From the NCBI GenBank assembly GCA_965530755.1, contig CBESNA010000001.1, forward strand, positions 88,625 to 152,624: a stretch of DNA of 64,000 bases, given 5' to 3'. The translations under genes were made by a program, and so were the position numbers. The DNA comes from SZUA-35 sp965530755. Its GTDB lineage: Bacteria > Actinomycetota > Acidimicrobiia > Acidimicrobiales > SZUA-35. The notes beneath the pieces were generated by a model. It was given only the letters and a program-made list of their open reading frames with translations. It searched no databases and was not told the origin of the DNA. The first letter of the stretch is position 1, and the number at the start of each line of letters is the position of its first letter. Positions 45,444 through 53,581 of the stretch are shown piece by piece.

Positions 45444-45474
45444 AGTGTAAAGACTTGAGTGCCTCATTATCAAC
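45444..45474 (-). promoter_or_regulatory. dnaK promoter with HAIR-like operator
   Basis: On the minus strand TTGATA (45473-45468) and TACACT (45449-45444) are spaced by 18 bases. Within the spacer is ACTCAAG (45460-45454), an exact half of the HAIR consensus. The other half, seven bases away, is degenerate (GTTGATA) and overlaps the -35 box. HspR bound here would block transcription. Confidence 0.55.
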
Positions 45475-45531
45475 TTTCCTGACTGTGCCTCTCGCCACAC
45501 CTCGCGATTGGGGTACGCGATAGGAGGTCGC

Positions 45532-45557
45532 GATTGGGGTCGGAGCTTCACATTCAC
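45532..45557 (-). repeat. 26-bp repeat upstream of ilvA (inverted partner at 47118-47143)
   Basis: Read on the minus strand, this matches the plus strand at 47118-47143 at 25 of 26 positions. It lies between the dnaK promoter and the ilvA start. Weaker similarity extends outward on one side. A 13-bp element, TCGCGATTGGGGT, is also tandemly present at 45502-45514 and 45528-45540. Confidence 0.75.
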
Positions 45558-45594
45558 AGCTCTGACCCCGTTTGATGGGAGACTGCACGGCACC

Positions 45595-47121
45595 ATGACC
45601 GACTATCTCCGCCGGATCTTGAACGCCCGCGTCTACGACGTTGCCAGGGAGACGCCTCTCGAACGGGCAGGCGAGCTCTCGTTGCGGCTCGGCAACACGC
45701 TCATGATCAAGCGGGAGGATCTCCAGGAGGTCTTTTCGTTCAAGATCCGCGGCGCCTACAACAAGATGGTCAACCTCTCCGAGGAGGAACGCAGTCGAGG
45801 GGTCATTGCCTCGTCGGCGGGGAACCACGCCCAGGGCGTCGCACTGGCTGCGAACACGCTGGGCTGCGACGCCGTCATCGTCATGCCGACCTCCGCTCCT
45901 TCGATGAAGGTCGACGCGGTTCTGGCTCGCGGAGCAGAAGTCGTGTTGTTCGGCGACTCCTACAGCGACGCGTACGCCCATGCGCAGGAGCTCATGATCG
46001 AGCGCGGCCTCACGTTCGTGCACCCGTTCGACGACCCTGACGTCATCGCCGGCCAGGGGACGGTCGGCATGGAAATCCTGCGGCAGCACTCCAGACCCAT
46101 CCACGCGATCTTCGTCGCAGTCGGCGGTGGTGGCTTGATTGGAGGCGTCGCCGCATACGTGAAACAGGTACGGCCCGATATCAAGGTCATCGGCGTCCAA
46201 CACGCCGAGTCGACGGCGATGAAGCAGTCACTCGAGGCAGGAAGTCCTGTCGAACTCTCCGACGTCGGCCTCTTCTCCGACGGAACTGCCGTACGCCGCG
46301 TTGGCGATGAGACCTTCCGGCTCGTCGAGCAGTACGTCGACGACATGCTGGTCGTCGACACCGATGAGACGTGTGCGGCCATCAAGGATGTGTTCGTCGA
46401 CACGCGGGCGTTGCTCGAACCGGCCGGAGCGCTCGCCATCGCAGGTGCCAAGTTGTACGCCGCCTCTACTGGGATCAAGAACGAGACGCTCGTCGCCATC
46501 GCTTGCGGAGCGAACATCAATTTCGACCGACTCCGCTTCGTCTCTGAACGTGCAGAGGTCGGCGAGCACCGCGAGGCCGTGTTCGCAGTCACGATTCCCG
46601 AGCAGCCCGGAACATTCCGGCGATTCTGCGAGCTGGTCGGGGACCGAGATCTCACCGAGTTCAACTACCGGATCGGCGAAGGGTCAGACGCCCATGTGTT
46701 CGTCGGCATCCGAACTCGGACGGACGAGGAGCGGGCCGAGCTTGCAGATCTGTTCCGTGGCGCAGACTTCCCGGCGACGGATCTCACGAAGAACGAGTTG
46801 GCCAAGGCGCACGTGCGCCACCTCGTGGGTGGCACGTCACCTCTGGCCGCTGGTGAGCTGCTGTATCGATTCGAGTTCCCGGAGCGTCCCGGTGCACTGA
46901 TGCGATTCCTCGCCGCAATGCGTCCGGAGTGGAACATTTCGTTGTTCCACTACCGATCCCATGGCGCCGACACCGCCCGGGTGCTGGTCGGCATCCAGAT
47001 CCCCTCCGGAGACGACTCCGCGCTGGACGAGTTCATCGCCGCGCTCGGGTACCGCGCATGGAACGAGACGGCCAATGACGCGTATCAACTCTTCCTCGCC
47101 GGGAGAGCTCAGGAGTTGTGA
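45595..47121 (+). CDS. ilvA: Threonine dehydratase, biosynthetic type
   Basis: A 508-residue PLP enzyme making 2-oxobutanoate for isoleucine synthesis. The PLP lysine is Lys50 in SFKIRGAYNK, and the phosphate-binding loop is GGGGLIGG. Two ACT-like regulatory domains (about 330-500) each contain a PGT/PGALMRF motif and suggest feedback control by isoleucine. The length matches E. coli IlvA. ATG 45595 is chosen. The last 13 bases overlap the convergent MFS gene. Confidence 0.94.
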   Translation: MTDYLRRILNARVYDVARETPLERAGELSLRLGNTLMIKREDLQEVFSFKIRGAYNKMVNLSEEERSRGVIASSAGNHAQGVALAANTLGCDAVIVMPTSAPSMKVDAVLARGAEVVLFGDSYSDAYAHAQELMIERGLTFVHPFDDPDVIAGQGTVGMEILRQHSRPIHAIFVAVGGGGLIGGVAAYVKQVRPDIKVIGVQHAESTAMKQSLEAGSPVELSDVGLFSDGTAVRRVGDETFRLVEQYVDDMLVVDTDETCAAIKDVFVDTRALLEPAGALAIAGAKLYAASTGIKNETLVAIACGANINFDRLRFVSERAEVGEHREAVFAVTIPEQPGTFRRFCELVGDRDLTEFNYRIGEGSDAHVFVGIRTRTDEERAELADLFRGADFPATDLTKNELAKAHVRHLVGGTSPLAAGELLYRFEFPERPGALMRFLAAMRPEWNISLFHYRSHGADTARVLVGIQIPSGDDSALDEFIAALGYRAWNETANDAYQLFLAGRAQEL

Positions 47122-48314
47122 ATGTGAAGCTCCGGCCCCAATCGGCGTTGGCGGCGGAAGTCGCGGGCGAGGTACATGCCAACCACGACACACACCAACA
47201 TGCCGAACGCGGTCGCCGCGTACGCCGCGAATCGCCCCTGGCCGCCGTAGAGCGAGCCGACGACGATCGCGGTGACGCCCGCCGTCAGCGCTTGTGCAGC
47301 ACCGATCAGACCCTGCGCGCCGGCCTGACGCTCCTCTGGAACAGCGAGAGCGATCGCCACGCCGGTGGCGGCGATCGTCAGCCCATCGGTGATTGCGTGG
47401 AACATGGCAAACCCGAAGATCCAGTTGCCGCTGGGGAGTAGGCCGTAGGAGAACATGAAGAACGAACCGGCCATGAGTCCGGCCGCCCCCATCACGAACG
47501 GCCCGATGCGTTCGGCCAGGATTCCGCTGGTCGGGCCGAGCAACACGAGTGGCAGCGCAAACAGTGTGATGCCCAGATTTGCGATCAGGTCTGGGGTCCC
47601 GAGGTCCTCGTGAACGACGTCCCACAACGCGTCGAACCCGCCGATCATCATGAAGACTCCGGCCCCGACCACGACGGCGGCAGCCACTGTCTTGTCGGAG
47701 AGCAGATCCACGGCCAGACGCTGTCGAACGGGGGCCGCGTCGTCTCGGATTCGGACCTGGGTGAGCGCCGGCACCAAAACGAGCGTCACGACCGCGATCG
47801 CGATGAATGGAGCCGGCAGCCCGAGCGTCGGTACCAGGATCGCCGAGATGGCCGGGCCGAGCGCGAAGCCGAACACATCTGCCGACAGCAGCAGCCCGAG
47901 GTTGCGACCCACGTTGCCGGGGTCGGCCAGAATGACGATCCGTCGAATGGCCGGCGAGGCAGAGCCGATCCCGATTCCCGAGATGAAGCGGCCGATCAGG
48001 ATGGCAGTGATGCTTCCGCCGACACCCATCAAGATCAAGCCGACGACGTTGATCAACACGCCGAAAGCGACCACCTCCCGGGCACGTCCCCGATCACCGA
48101 TCGGGGCGATGAAGACCTGGGCCAAGAAGCCGGCGAAGAATCCGAGCCCGATGATCACGCCGACGGTGGTGTCACTCGTGCCGTACTCCTCGCGGAAGTC
48201 ACCAACGACCGTGAACAGGACGCCGTAGCCGGAGGTCAGGCACGCCGACAACACGCCGAACACCACAATGGTCCAGCCCTTGCTGCTCACCGGATTTGTC
48301 GTCACCTCGAGCAC
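47109..48314 (-). CDS. Major facilitator superfamily transporter
   Basis: 401 residues with 12 predicted helices. FIAPIGDRGRAREVV after helix 2 is motif A-like and GRFISGIGIGSASPAIRR is motif B-like. The GTG 48314 start follows TAGCGT by 6 bases (leaderless candidate). The C-terminal residues RLGPELHIHNS are encoded by a repeat also present before ilvA. The substrate is unknown. Confidence 0.82.
   Translation of the reverse strand: MLEVTTNPVSSKGWTIVVFGVLSACLTSGYGVLFTVVGDFREEYGTSDTTVGVIIGLGFFAGFLAQVFIAPIGDRGRAREVVAFGVLINVVGLILMGVGGSITAILIGRFISGIGIGSASPAIRRIVILADPGNVGRNLGLLLSADVFGFALGPAISAILVPTLGLPAPFIAIAVVTLVLVPALTQVRIRDDAAPVRQRLAVDLLSDKTVAAAVVVGAGVFMMIGGFDALWDVVHEDLGTPDLIANLGITLFALPLVLLGPTSGILAERIGPFVMGAAGLMAGSFFMFSYGLLPSGNWIFGFAMFHAITDGLTIAATGVAIALAVPEERQAGAQGLIGAAQALTAGVTAIVVGSLYGGQGRFAAYAATAFGMLVCVVVGMYLARDFRRQRRLGPELHIHNS
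47118..47143 (+). repeat. 26-bp repeat at the ilvA/MFS convergent overlap
   Basis: This is the inverted partner of 45532-45557 (one mismatch). Its first bases overlap the ilvA stop, and the rest supplies the end of the MFS coding region, so both copies flank ilvA in opposite orientation. Confidence 0.75.
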
Positions 48315-48429
48315 CGATCGACGCTAGCCCCGGAATCGTGAGTCGAGAATTCGATATCGACCTGACCATTGGCCTCAGACGCGCGTTCATCGCCAACGGC
48401 AATCGCCATCGTCACGAGCCTCGGACGCA

Positions 48430-48457
48430 GAACGGACGAGCCGAGGCTCGTCCGTTC
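48430..48457. terminator. Strong hairpin after glnB
   Basis: A 13-bp perfect inverted repeat (48430-48442 with 48445-48457) lies 50 bases beyond the glnB stop, in the 192-bp space shared with the divergent-side MFS start. No T-run follows on either strand, so it may be a factor-dependent or 3'-end-stabilising structure. Confidence 0.5.
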
Positions 48458-48506
48458 CGATCACGTCTTCAGTTGCTGAACTCTGTTGCTCCGAGGAGCC
48501 GGTCGA

Positions 48507-48845
48507 TCAGACGGCGTCAGCACCGACCTCGCCGGTACGGATGCGGACGAGGGACTCGACCGCGGTGACCCAGATCTTGCCATCGCCGATCTTCCCGGTC
48601 TGGGCTGCTCCGGCGATCGCCTCGGTCGCCTTCGCTGCATCCGGTCCGTCGACAACGATCTCGACCTTCACCTTCGGAACGAAGTCGACCTTGTATTCGG
48701 CGCCACGGTAGGTCTCGGTGTGTCCGCCCTGACGGCCGAATCCCTTGACCTCCGTGACGGTCATGCCCTGGATACCGAGACCGGCCAGAGCTTCCTTCAC
48801 TTCATCGAGCATGTGTGGCTTGATGATGGCTGTGATGAGTTGCAT
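48507..48845 (-). CDS. glnB: Nitrogen regulatory protein PII
   Basis: A 112-residue PII signal protein that senses 2-oxoglutarate and ATP/ADP and gates AmtB. It begins MQLITAIIKPHMLDEVKEAL; the T-loop carries Tyr51 in YRGAEYKVDF, the uridylylation or adenylylation site. The C-terminal GKIGDGKIWVTAVE motif is complete. It follows amtB by 17 bases, the standard amtB-glnK arrangement; glnK is an equally valid name. Confidence 0.96.
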   Translation of the reverse strand: MQLITAIIKPHMLDEVKEALAGLGIQGMTVTEVKGFGRQGGHTETYRGAEYKVDFVPKVKVEIVVDGPDAAKATEAIAGAAQTGKIGDGKIWVTAVESLVRIRTGEVGADAV

Positions 48846-48862
48846 GGATTCTTTCCCCCTGC

Positions 48863-50251
48863 TCAGACCGAGACGGTGACGTCGGCAGCGTAGCCGGGCG
48901 CACCGTGTTCGTGGACGTCCAGACCTTCACGCTCTTCGAGTTCGCTGACACGCAAGCCCATGGTCGCTTTGAGGACCGAGAAGAGGATGCCCGTGGTCAC
49001 GAGGACCCAGGCGGCAACGATGAGAACTCCGAGCAACTGCACGATGAGTTGGTTGATACCACCGCCGTAGAAGAGGCCGGAAGCCGAGTACTCGGTTCCG
49101 TCCTCCAGCGGGAATGCAGCATCGACGAAGGCGTCGCCGTTGACGGCGAACAGGCCGACGGCCAATGTTCCCCACACGCCACAGATGCCGTGCACGCTGA
49201 TGGCGCCGACCGGGTCGTCGATGCCGCGGCGATCGATGAAGATCACCGAGGCGACCACGAGCACACCGCCGAGGAAGCCCACGATGACCGAGCCGAACGG
49301 GGTGATGGTCCCGGTTCCGGCGGTGATCGAGACGAGACCGGCGAGCACGCCGTTGCCCGCCATGCCGACATCCGGCTTCTTCGTGTACATCGTGATGGCA
49401 GCCGTGGAGCCGAAGGCACCGGCACATGCAGCAAGGAACGTGGTCACGAAGATGCCCGGGACGAACTGGTCGGCTGCCAACTCGGATCCGCCGTTGAACC
49501 CGAACCAGCCGATCAGGAGCACGAACACACCGGTGATCGCAAGCGGCATCGAGTGTCCGGGAATGGCCCGGGGGTTGCCGTCCTTGTCGTACTTGCCGAT
49601 GCGTGGTCCGAGGAAGAGGGCACCCATCAAGGCTGCCCAGCCACCGGCGGAGTGCACGATCGTCGAGCCGGCGAAGTCGCCGAACTTGGCGTTGCCGATC
49701 TGCAGGTCGGCAATGACACCTTCACCGCTCCAGAACATGTGAACGACGACCGGGTAGATGAATGCGGTCATCACGATGCTGAAGACGAAGTAGGTCCAGA
49801 ACTTGGTCCGCTCGGCCATGGCTCCGGAAGCAATCGTTGCTGCCGCACCGGCGAACGCCACCTGGAAGATGTAGTTCGTCTCGAGCGAGAGTCCGCCTTC
49901 GTACGCATCGCCGCCCTTGAGGAAGAACAGGTCGGTGCCGATGAGGCTGCCGCTGTCAGTTCCGTAGGCGAAGCCGTAACCGACGAAGTAGAAGGCGATG
50001 CCGGCGACCGCCATGTCCATCATGTTCTTCATCATGATGTTGCCGGCGTTCTTGCTTCGGGTGAGCCCCGTCTCGACCAGTGCGAACCCGGCCTGCATGA
50101 GCAGGACCAGGGCGGCGGCGATGACGATCCAGGTGTTGTCGAGGATGTCTTGTGTCGTCCACTCGTAGCCCTCCTGTGCACCGGCGGGGCCGGCGAAGAA
50201 GGCGAGGAGCAGTACGGAGACTGCTCCCGCTGTGAGCCATTTGTGTTTCAT
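48863..50251 (-). CDS. amtB: Ammonium transporter AmtB
   Basis: A 462-residue channel with a cleavable signal and 11 helices. Conserved pore features include the twin-histidine positions (FAGSTIVHSAGGWAALMGA and SVHGICGVWGTLAVG). A 38-base leader with an AGGAGA site precedes ATG 50251. Three OmpR-type half-sites sit upstream. PII is next in the operon and would plug the channel when nitrogen is ample. Confidence 0.96.
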   Translation of the reverse strand: MKHKWLTAGAVSVLLLAFFAGPAGAQEGYEWTTQDILDNTWIVIAAALVLLMQAGFALVETGLTRSKNAGNIMMKNMMDMAVAGIAFYFVGYGFAYGTDSGSLIGTDLFFLKGGDAYEGGLSLETNYIFQVAFAGAAATIASGAMAERTKFWTYFVFSIVMTAFIYPVVVHMFWSGEGVIADLQIGNAKFGDFAGSTIVHSAGGWAALMGALFLGPRIGKYDKDGNPRAIPGHSMPLAITGVFVLLIGWFGFNGGSELAADQFVPGIFVTTFLAACAGAFGSTAAITMYTKKPDVGMAGNGVLAGLVSITAGTGTITPFGSVIVGFLGGVLVVASVIFIDRRGIDDPVGAISVHGICGVWGTLAVGLFAVNGDAFVDAAFPLEDGTEYSASGLFYGGGINQLIVQLLGVLIVAAWVLVTTGILFSVLKATMGLRVSELEEREGLDVHEHGAPGYAADVTVSV

Positions 50252-50295
50252 CGATTCTCCTGTCTCGACGCGGGCAGGTGCCCGACTTGGTTTCG

Positions 50296-50338
50296 AAGCT
50301 ACGAACCGTGTATTTCGGATTTGTTCGCGGTCTGTTAC
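50296..50338 (-). promoter_or_regulatory. amtB promoter with three 11-bp-spaced half-sites
   Basis: On the minus strand the order is GTAAC (50338-50334), N6, CGAAC (50327-50323), N6, GAAAT (50316-50312), then 10 bases, then TAGCTT (50301-50296) as -10. No good -35 box is present, as expected for an activated promoter. The pattern resembles the GlnR box of actinobacteria (gTnAC-n6-GaAAC repeats). Confidence 0.55.
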
Positions 50339-50899
50339 TTACAAGCGACGCTCAGCTGACGGCTTTCTTGCATTTGCCAGGTCGCTGTCCGGCCCCGGTT
50401 TCATGACGGAAGGCGGTTTGATGTCGAGGACGTAGCCCCGGGATCGCACGGTCCGAATGGACAGCCCGAGGGGCTCGATTCGACGTCGAAGCCGCAGCAT
50501 GTGGACATCGAGAGCATTCCGAGTCGCCGTCTCACCCGGCCAACCCGCTCTGGACAACGTCTCTCTCGACACAACGGCCGAAGGCCGTTCGATCAGCATC
50601 GTCGCCAATCGTTGTTCGATGGGCGGCAACGCCACCCACTCATCACCCGCATGGAGGAGCCCGTCGCCGTCGATCTCGGGAAACATCTCGTCACCCGCAC
50701 CGCTGCGGAGGGTCAACGCATCCAAGCGAGCCCGAAGGTCGCGATCATCGGAGGGAAGGCGGATCCAGTCTTCCAACGGATCACCGGACACGGGCGCCGG
50801 CGCCGCTGCATCGACGAGCAGAAGTCGCGGCCGATTTGCGGCACGCAACTCCCGCCGCTTCCCCTCGTCTTCTGGCCATCGAACCAGTGCCACGTCCAT
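50339..50899 (-). CDS. Atypical OmpR/GlnR-like transcriptional regulator
   Basis: 186 residues. The C-terminal winged helix is of OmpR/PhoB type (LPPIEQRLATMLIERPSAVVSRETLSRAGWPGETATRNALDVHMLRLRRRIEPLGLSIRTVRSRGYVLD region). The N-terminal half is a short, degenerate receiver without the phosphorylation pocket. This resembles the orphan GlnR/NnaR type. It lies directly upstream of amtB-glnB, and both promoters share half-sites, so nitrogen control is the likely role. ATG 50899 lies 8 bases after TACGTT. Confidence 0.7.
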   Translation of the reverse strand: MDVALVRWPEDEGKRRELRAANRPRLLLVDAAAPAPVSGDPLEDWIRLPSDDRDLRARLDALTLRSGAGDEMFPEIDGDGLLHAGDEWVALPPIEQRLATMLIERPSAVVSRETLSRAGWPGETATRNALDVHMLRLRRRIEPLGLSIRTVRSRGYVLDIKPPSVMKPGPDSDLANARKPSAERRL

Positions 50900-50907
50900 G
50901 AACGACG

Positions 50908-50939
50908 AACGTACCCAGCCAACATTTCGCGACTGTTTC
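50908..50939 (-). promoter_or_regulatory. Promoter of the GlnR-like regulator with matching half-sites
   Basis: On the minus strand GAAAC (50939-50935), N6, GAAAT (50928-50924), then 10 bases, then TACGTT (50913-50908). The half-site spacing and the distance from GAAAT to the -10 box are the same as at amtB. This suggests autoregulation. Transcription would begin a base or two before the ATG. Confidence 0.5.
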
Positions 50940-51073
50940 GTGAACATGAACCAAGGCGCGCCGGGAACCGATCAACCGAATCAAACGTTTCCGGCATGGC
51001 AACCGGCGCCCGGCCCAGAGATGGGCCAACATGGGGGCGTTCGACAGACAGAACACGAAACAGGGAGGGCCTG

Positions 51074-52231
51074 ATGGGTTTGATGAAGAAGCTCCGCGGC
51101 GAGCTCGTCGACATCATCGAGTGGATCGACGACTCGAGATCGACGCTGGCATGGCGGTATCCCCGCTACCAGAACGAGATCAAGAACGGCGCCGAGCTCA
51201 TCGTTCGCGAGGGCCAGAAGGCGGTGTTCGTCTACCGGGGTTCGTTGGCAGACCAGTTCGACCCCGGCCACTACACCCTCGACTCGGAGAACCTTCCGAT
51301 CCTGTCCACGCTCCAGGGCTGGAAGCACGGCTTCGATTCGCCGTTCCGGAGCGAGGTCTACTTCATCAACACGAGACCGGTCACCGATCTCCGTTGGGGT
51401 ACTCCGCAGCCGATCACGGTGCGCGATCCCGATTTCAAGATGGTGCAGGTGCGGGCCAACGGACTCTGCGTGGTGAAAGTCGAGGATCCGGCGATCTTCC
51501 TGCGCGAGGTCATCGGCACCGATTCAGCCGTCGAGATCGACGAGATCACCGAGCTGCTGCGACGGGTCATCATCACCGCGTTCTCCGACATGGTCATGGA
51601 GTCCGGCCTGGGTGCCATCGACCTCCAGGGCCAGCAACGCGCGCTGTCGGAGAAGCTGCGCGACTACGTCCAGGAACGCGTCGACGACGAGTACGGCCTG
51701 GCGATCCCGAGCATGGAGATGATCATCTCTCTGCCGGACGAGATCACCGAGGCCATGACGCGAGGCGTCGCCAAGGGCGTCGAGACCTCTGGCTACATCG
51801 ACAACGTGAGTGACGTCGCCAAGCTCCAGCAGGTGGCCGCGGCCGACGCCATGACCGCGGCGGCCAGCAACCCGGGTGGCGGCGGAGTCATGGGCGACAT
51901 GATGGGCATGGGCATGGGGCTCGCCATGGCCAACCAGATGGCGCAGTCGATGACGGGTTCACTCGGCGGCCCGCAGGCGGCCGCGGCAGCGCCGCCGCCG
52001 CTCCCCTCCTATCACGTTGTCCTCAACGGCCAACAGGCCGGACCGTTCACGATGGAGCAGATGCGAGCCGGCCTGGCCAACGGCGACATGAAGCCGAGCG
52101 ACCTCGCGTGGACCAGTGGCATGGACGGCTGGACGGCCGCCAACGAAGTACCGGCACTCGCCGATCTCTTTGCCGCACCACCGCCCGTCCCCGAGCAGGA
52201 TGCGCCTCCGCCCGTCCCGCCCACCAACTAG
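51074..52231 (+). CDS. SPFH/Band-7 domain protein with C-terminal GYF_2 domain
   Basis: 385 residues. Residues 25-240 form an SPFH domain of the YdjI/virion-core type (membrane-scaffold family), followed by a Met/Gly-rich patch (GDMMGMGMG region). A GYF_2 module (YHVVLNGQQAGPFTMEQM onward, about 315-370) and a Pro-rich tail complete it. GGGAGGG precedes ATG 51074. It is 9 bases from the zinc-ribbon gene; the three genes 51074-54117 form one operon, probably building a membrane-associated stress or envelope platform. The precise role is unknown. Confidence 0.8.
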   Translation: MGLMKKLRGELVDIIEWIDDSRSTLAWRYPRYQNEIKNGAELIVREGQKAVFVYRGSLADQFDPGHYTLDSENLPILSTLQGWKHGFDSPFRSEVYFINTRPVTDLRWGTPQPITVRDPDFKMVQVRANGLCVVKVEDPAIFLREVIGTDSAVEIDEITELLRRVIITAFSDMVMESGLGAIDLQGQQRALSEKLRDYVQERVDDEYGLAIPSMEMIISLPDEITEAMTRGVAKGVETSGYIDNVSDVAKLQQVAAADAMTAAASNPGGGGVMGDMMGMGMGLAMANQMAQSMTGSLGGPQAAAAAPPPLPSYHVVLNGQQAGPFTMEQMRAGLANGDMKPSDLAWTSGMDGWTAANEVPALADLFAAPPPVPEQDAPPPVPPTN

Positions 52232-52240
52232 GAGCCATCG

Positions 52241-53581
52241 ATGGAGGGATCGATCGAACCGCCCCAACGGCCCGGCGGTGGGCAGACACCACCGCCAGCG
52301 CCGGCGGCCACTGAACAGCCACGACCCCCGGCCATGCCGGAACGACCCGAGCCGGCCTCGGGTCCCCCACCGGTGCCGGGTCCCCCGCCGGTGCCGGGTC
52401 CACCTCCGGTGCCGGGTCCCCCACCGGTGCCGGATCCGACACATGAGCCGATTCCGGCGTACGCCGACGTCGCACCCGAACCGCGTTCGTACAACGACCA
52501 ACAAGGCGTCGACGTTCGGCCGTGCCCGAACTGTGGTGGCAACTTCGTGTTCGACATCGCAGCCCAGAAGCTGACCTGTCCTCACTGCGGCAGCCAAGAG
52601 GACATCGTTCACGAGCCGGGGGCCACGGTCGAAGAGAACGCGCTTGACCGCTACGCCATCAAGGCGCTCTCGGGCAAGGGCATGAGTCACATCGAGGGCG
52701 AGAAGGAGGTGGTCTGTCAGAACTGCGGCGGCCACACCACCTTCGTCGGCAGCACGACGGCCACCAAATGCCCGTACTGCGCCACCCCGATCCAGCGCGC
52801 CGACATCCACGACGCTCCCGACCGACTGGACGTCGACGGCGTGCTCCCTTTCAGTCTCGACGAGAAGAAGGCGGCCGAACTCCTCGAGAAGTGGGTCGAC
52901 AAACGATGGTTTGCCCCCACCGAGTTCAAGAAGTATTCGACCAATGGCCAGTTCTCGAGCGTCTATGCGGCCTACTTCACCTACGACGCCGACGCCCACA
53001 CCACCTATCAGGGCCAGCGGGGCACGAATCACACCCGGACGGTGGGATCGGGCAACAACCGGCGGACGGTCACCGAAACGCGATGGCGGCGCGTGGCCGG
53101 CCAGGTCCACAACTCGTTCGACGACATGACCATCCTGGCCAACACCGGTTTCGAGCAGCGTTTCGTCAATGAGCTGGAACCGTGGCCCACTGGCCAGCTG
53201 CGGCCGTACCAACCCGACTACATCTCGGGGCATCTCTGCCGTACCTACGACAACGACGTCACGGCCTGCTTCAACACTGCGAAGATGCGTATGGCGAGCG
53301 AGATCGACCAAACGATCCGCCGCGACATCGGCGGCGACAAACAGATCATCGACCACAAGAACACCGCCCTCTCATCGGTGAGCTACAAACACGTCCTGCT
53401 CCCGATCTGGCTGCTCACCGTGCTCTACGCCGGCCAACCCTGGCAGGTGTTCATGAACGGTGTCACCGGCGAAGTGCACGGTCAGCGGCCGTGGAGCAAA
53501 GTCAAGATCGGGATGGCAGTCGGCGCCGTCCTTTTGCTGATCATCGTGATCGTCATCCTGCGATCGGTGTTGGGCGCATGA
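52241..53581 (+). CDS. Zinc-ribbon membrane protein (TFIIB-type zinc finger)
   Basis: 446 residues: a Pro-rich N-terminus with GPPPVP repeats, two zinc ribbons (CPNCGG...CPHCG near 94-115; CQNCGG...CPYC near 160-185), a mixed domain, and one C-terminal membrane helix (MAVGAVLLLIIVIVILRSV). Proteins of this kind often sit beside SPFH genes. The coupled stop/start (ATGA) with the next gene supports joint function. Confidence 0.72.
   Translation: MEGSIEPPQRPGGGQTPPPAPAATEQPRPPAMPERPEPASGPPPVPGPPPVPGPPPVPGPPPVPDPTHEPIPAYADVAPEPRSYNDQQGVDVRPCPNCGGNFVFDIAAQKLTCPHCGSQEDIVHEPGATVEENALDRYAIKALSGKGMSHIEGEKEVVCQNCGGHTTFVGSTTATKCPYCATPIQRADIHDAPDRLDVDGVLPFSLDEKKAAELLEKWVDKRWFAPTEFKKYSTNGQFSSVYAAYFTYDADAHTTYQGQRGTNHTRTVGSGNNRRTVTETRWRRVAGQVHNSFDDMTILANTGFEQRFVNELEPWPTGQLRPYQPDYISGHLCRTYDNDVTACFNTAKMRMASEIDQTIRRDIGGDKQIIDHKNTALSSVSYKHVLLPIWLLTVLYAGQPWQVFMNGVTGEVHGQRPWSKVKIGMAVGAVLLLIIVIVILRSVLGA
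52361..52432 (+). repeat. Four 18-bp tandem units encoding GPPPVP
   Basis: Units start at 52361, 52379, 52397 and 52415. Units 1 and 4 are identical; 2 and 3 differ by one to three bases. They encode a Pro-rich spacer in the zinc-ribbon protein. Length variation between strains is likely. Confidence 0.9.

Noticed and set aside
41281..45594. A CIRCE element for HrcA control of the chaperones
   Set aside because: No TTAGCACTC-N9-GAGTGCTAA pattern was seen; the cluster uses HspR and a HAIR-like site instead.
45508..45594. A longer N-terminus for IlvA
   Set aside because: The extra codons lie in the repeat and add a basic segment not seen in threonine dehydratases; ATG 45595 matches the family start.
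50252..50338. A riboswitch in the amtB leader
   Set aside because: The predicted leader is only about 38 bases and shows no conserved aptamer core; the upstream repeats fit protein binding better.
52361..52432. A CRISPR-like array
   Set aside because: The units are contiguous 18-mers without spacers, in frame, encoding a Pro-rich linker.
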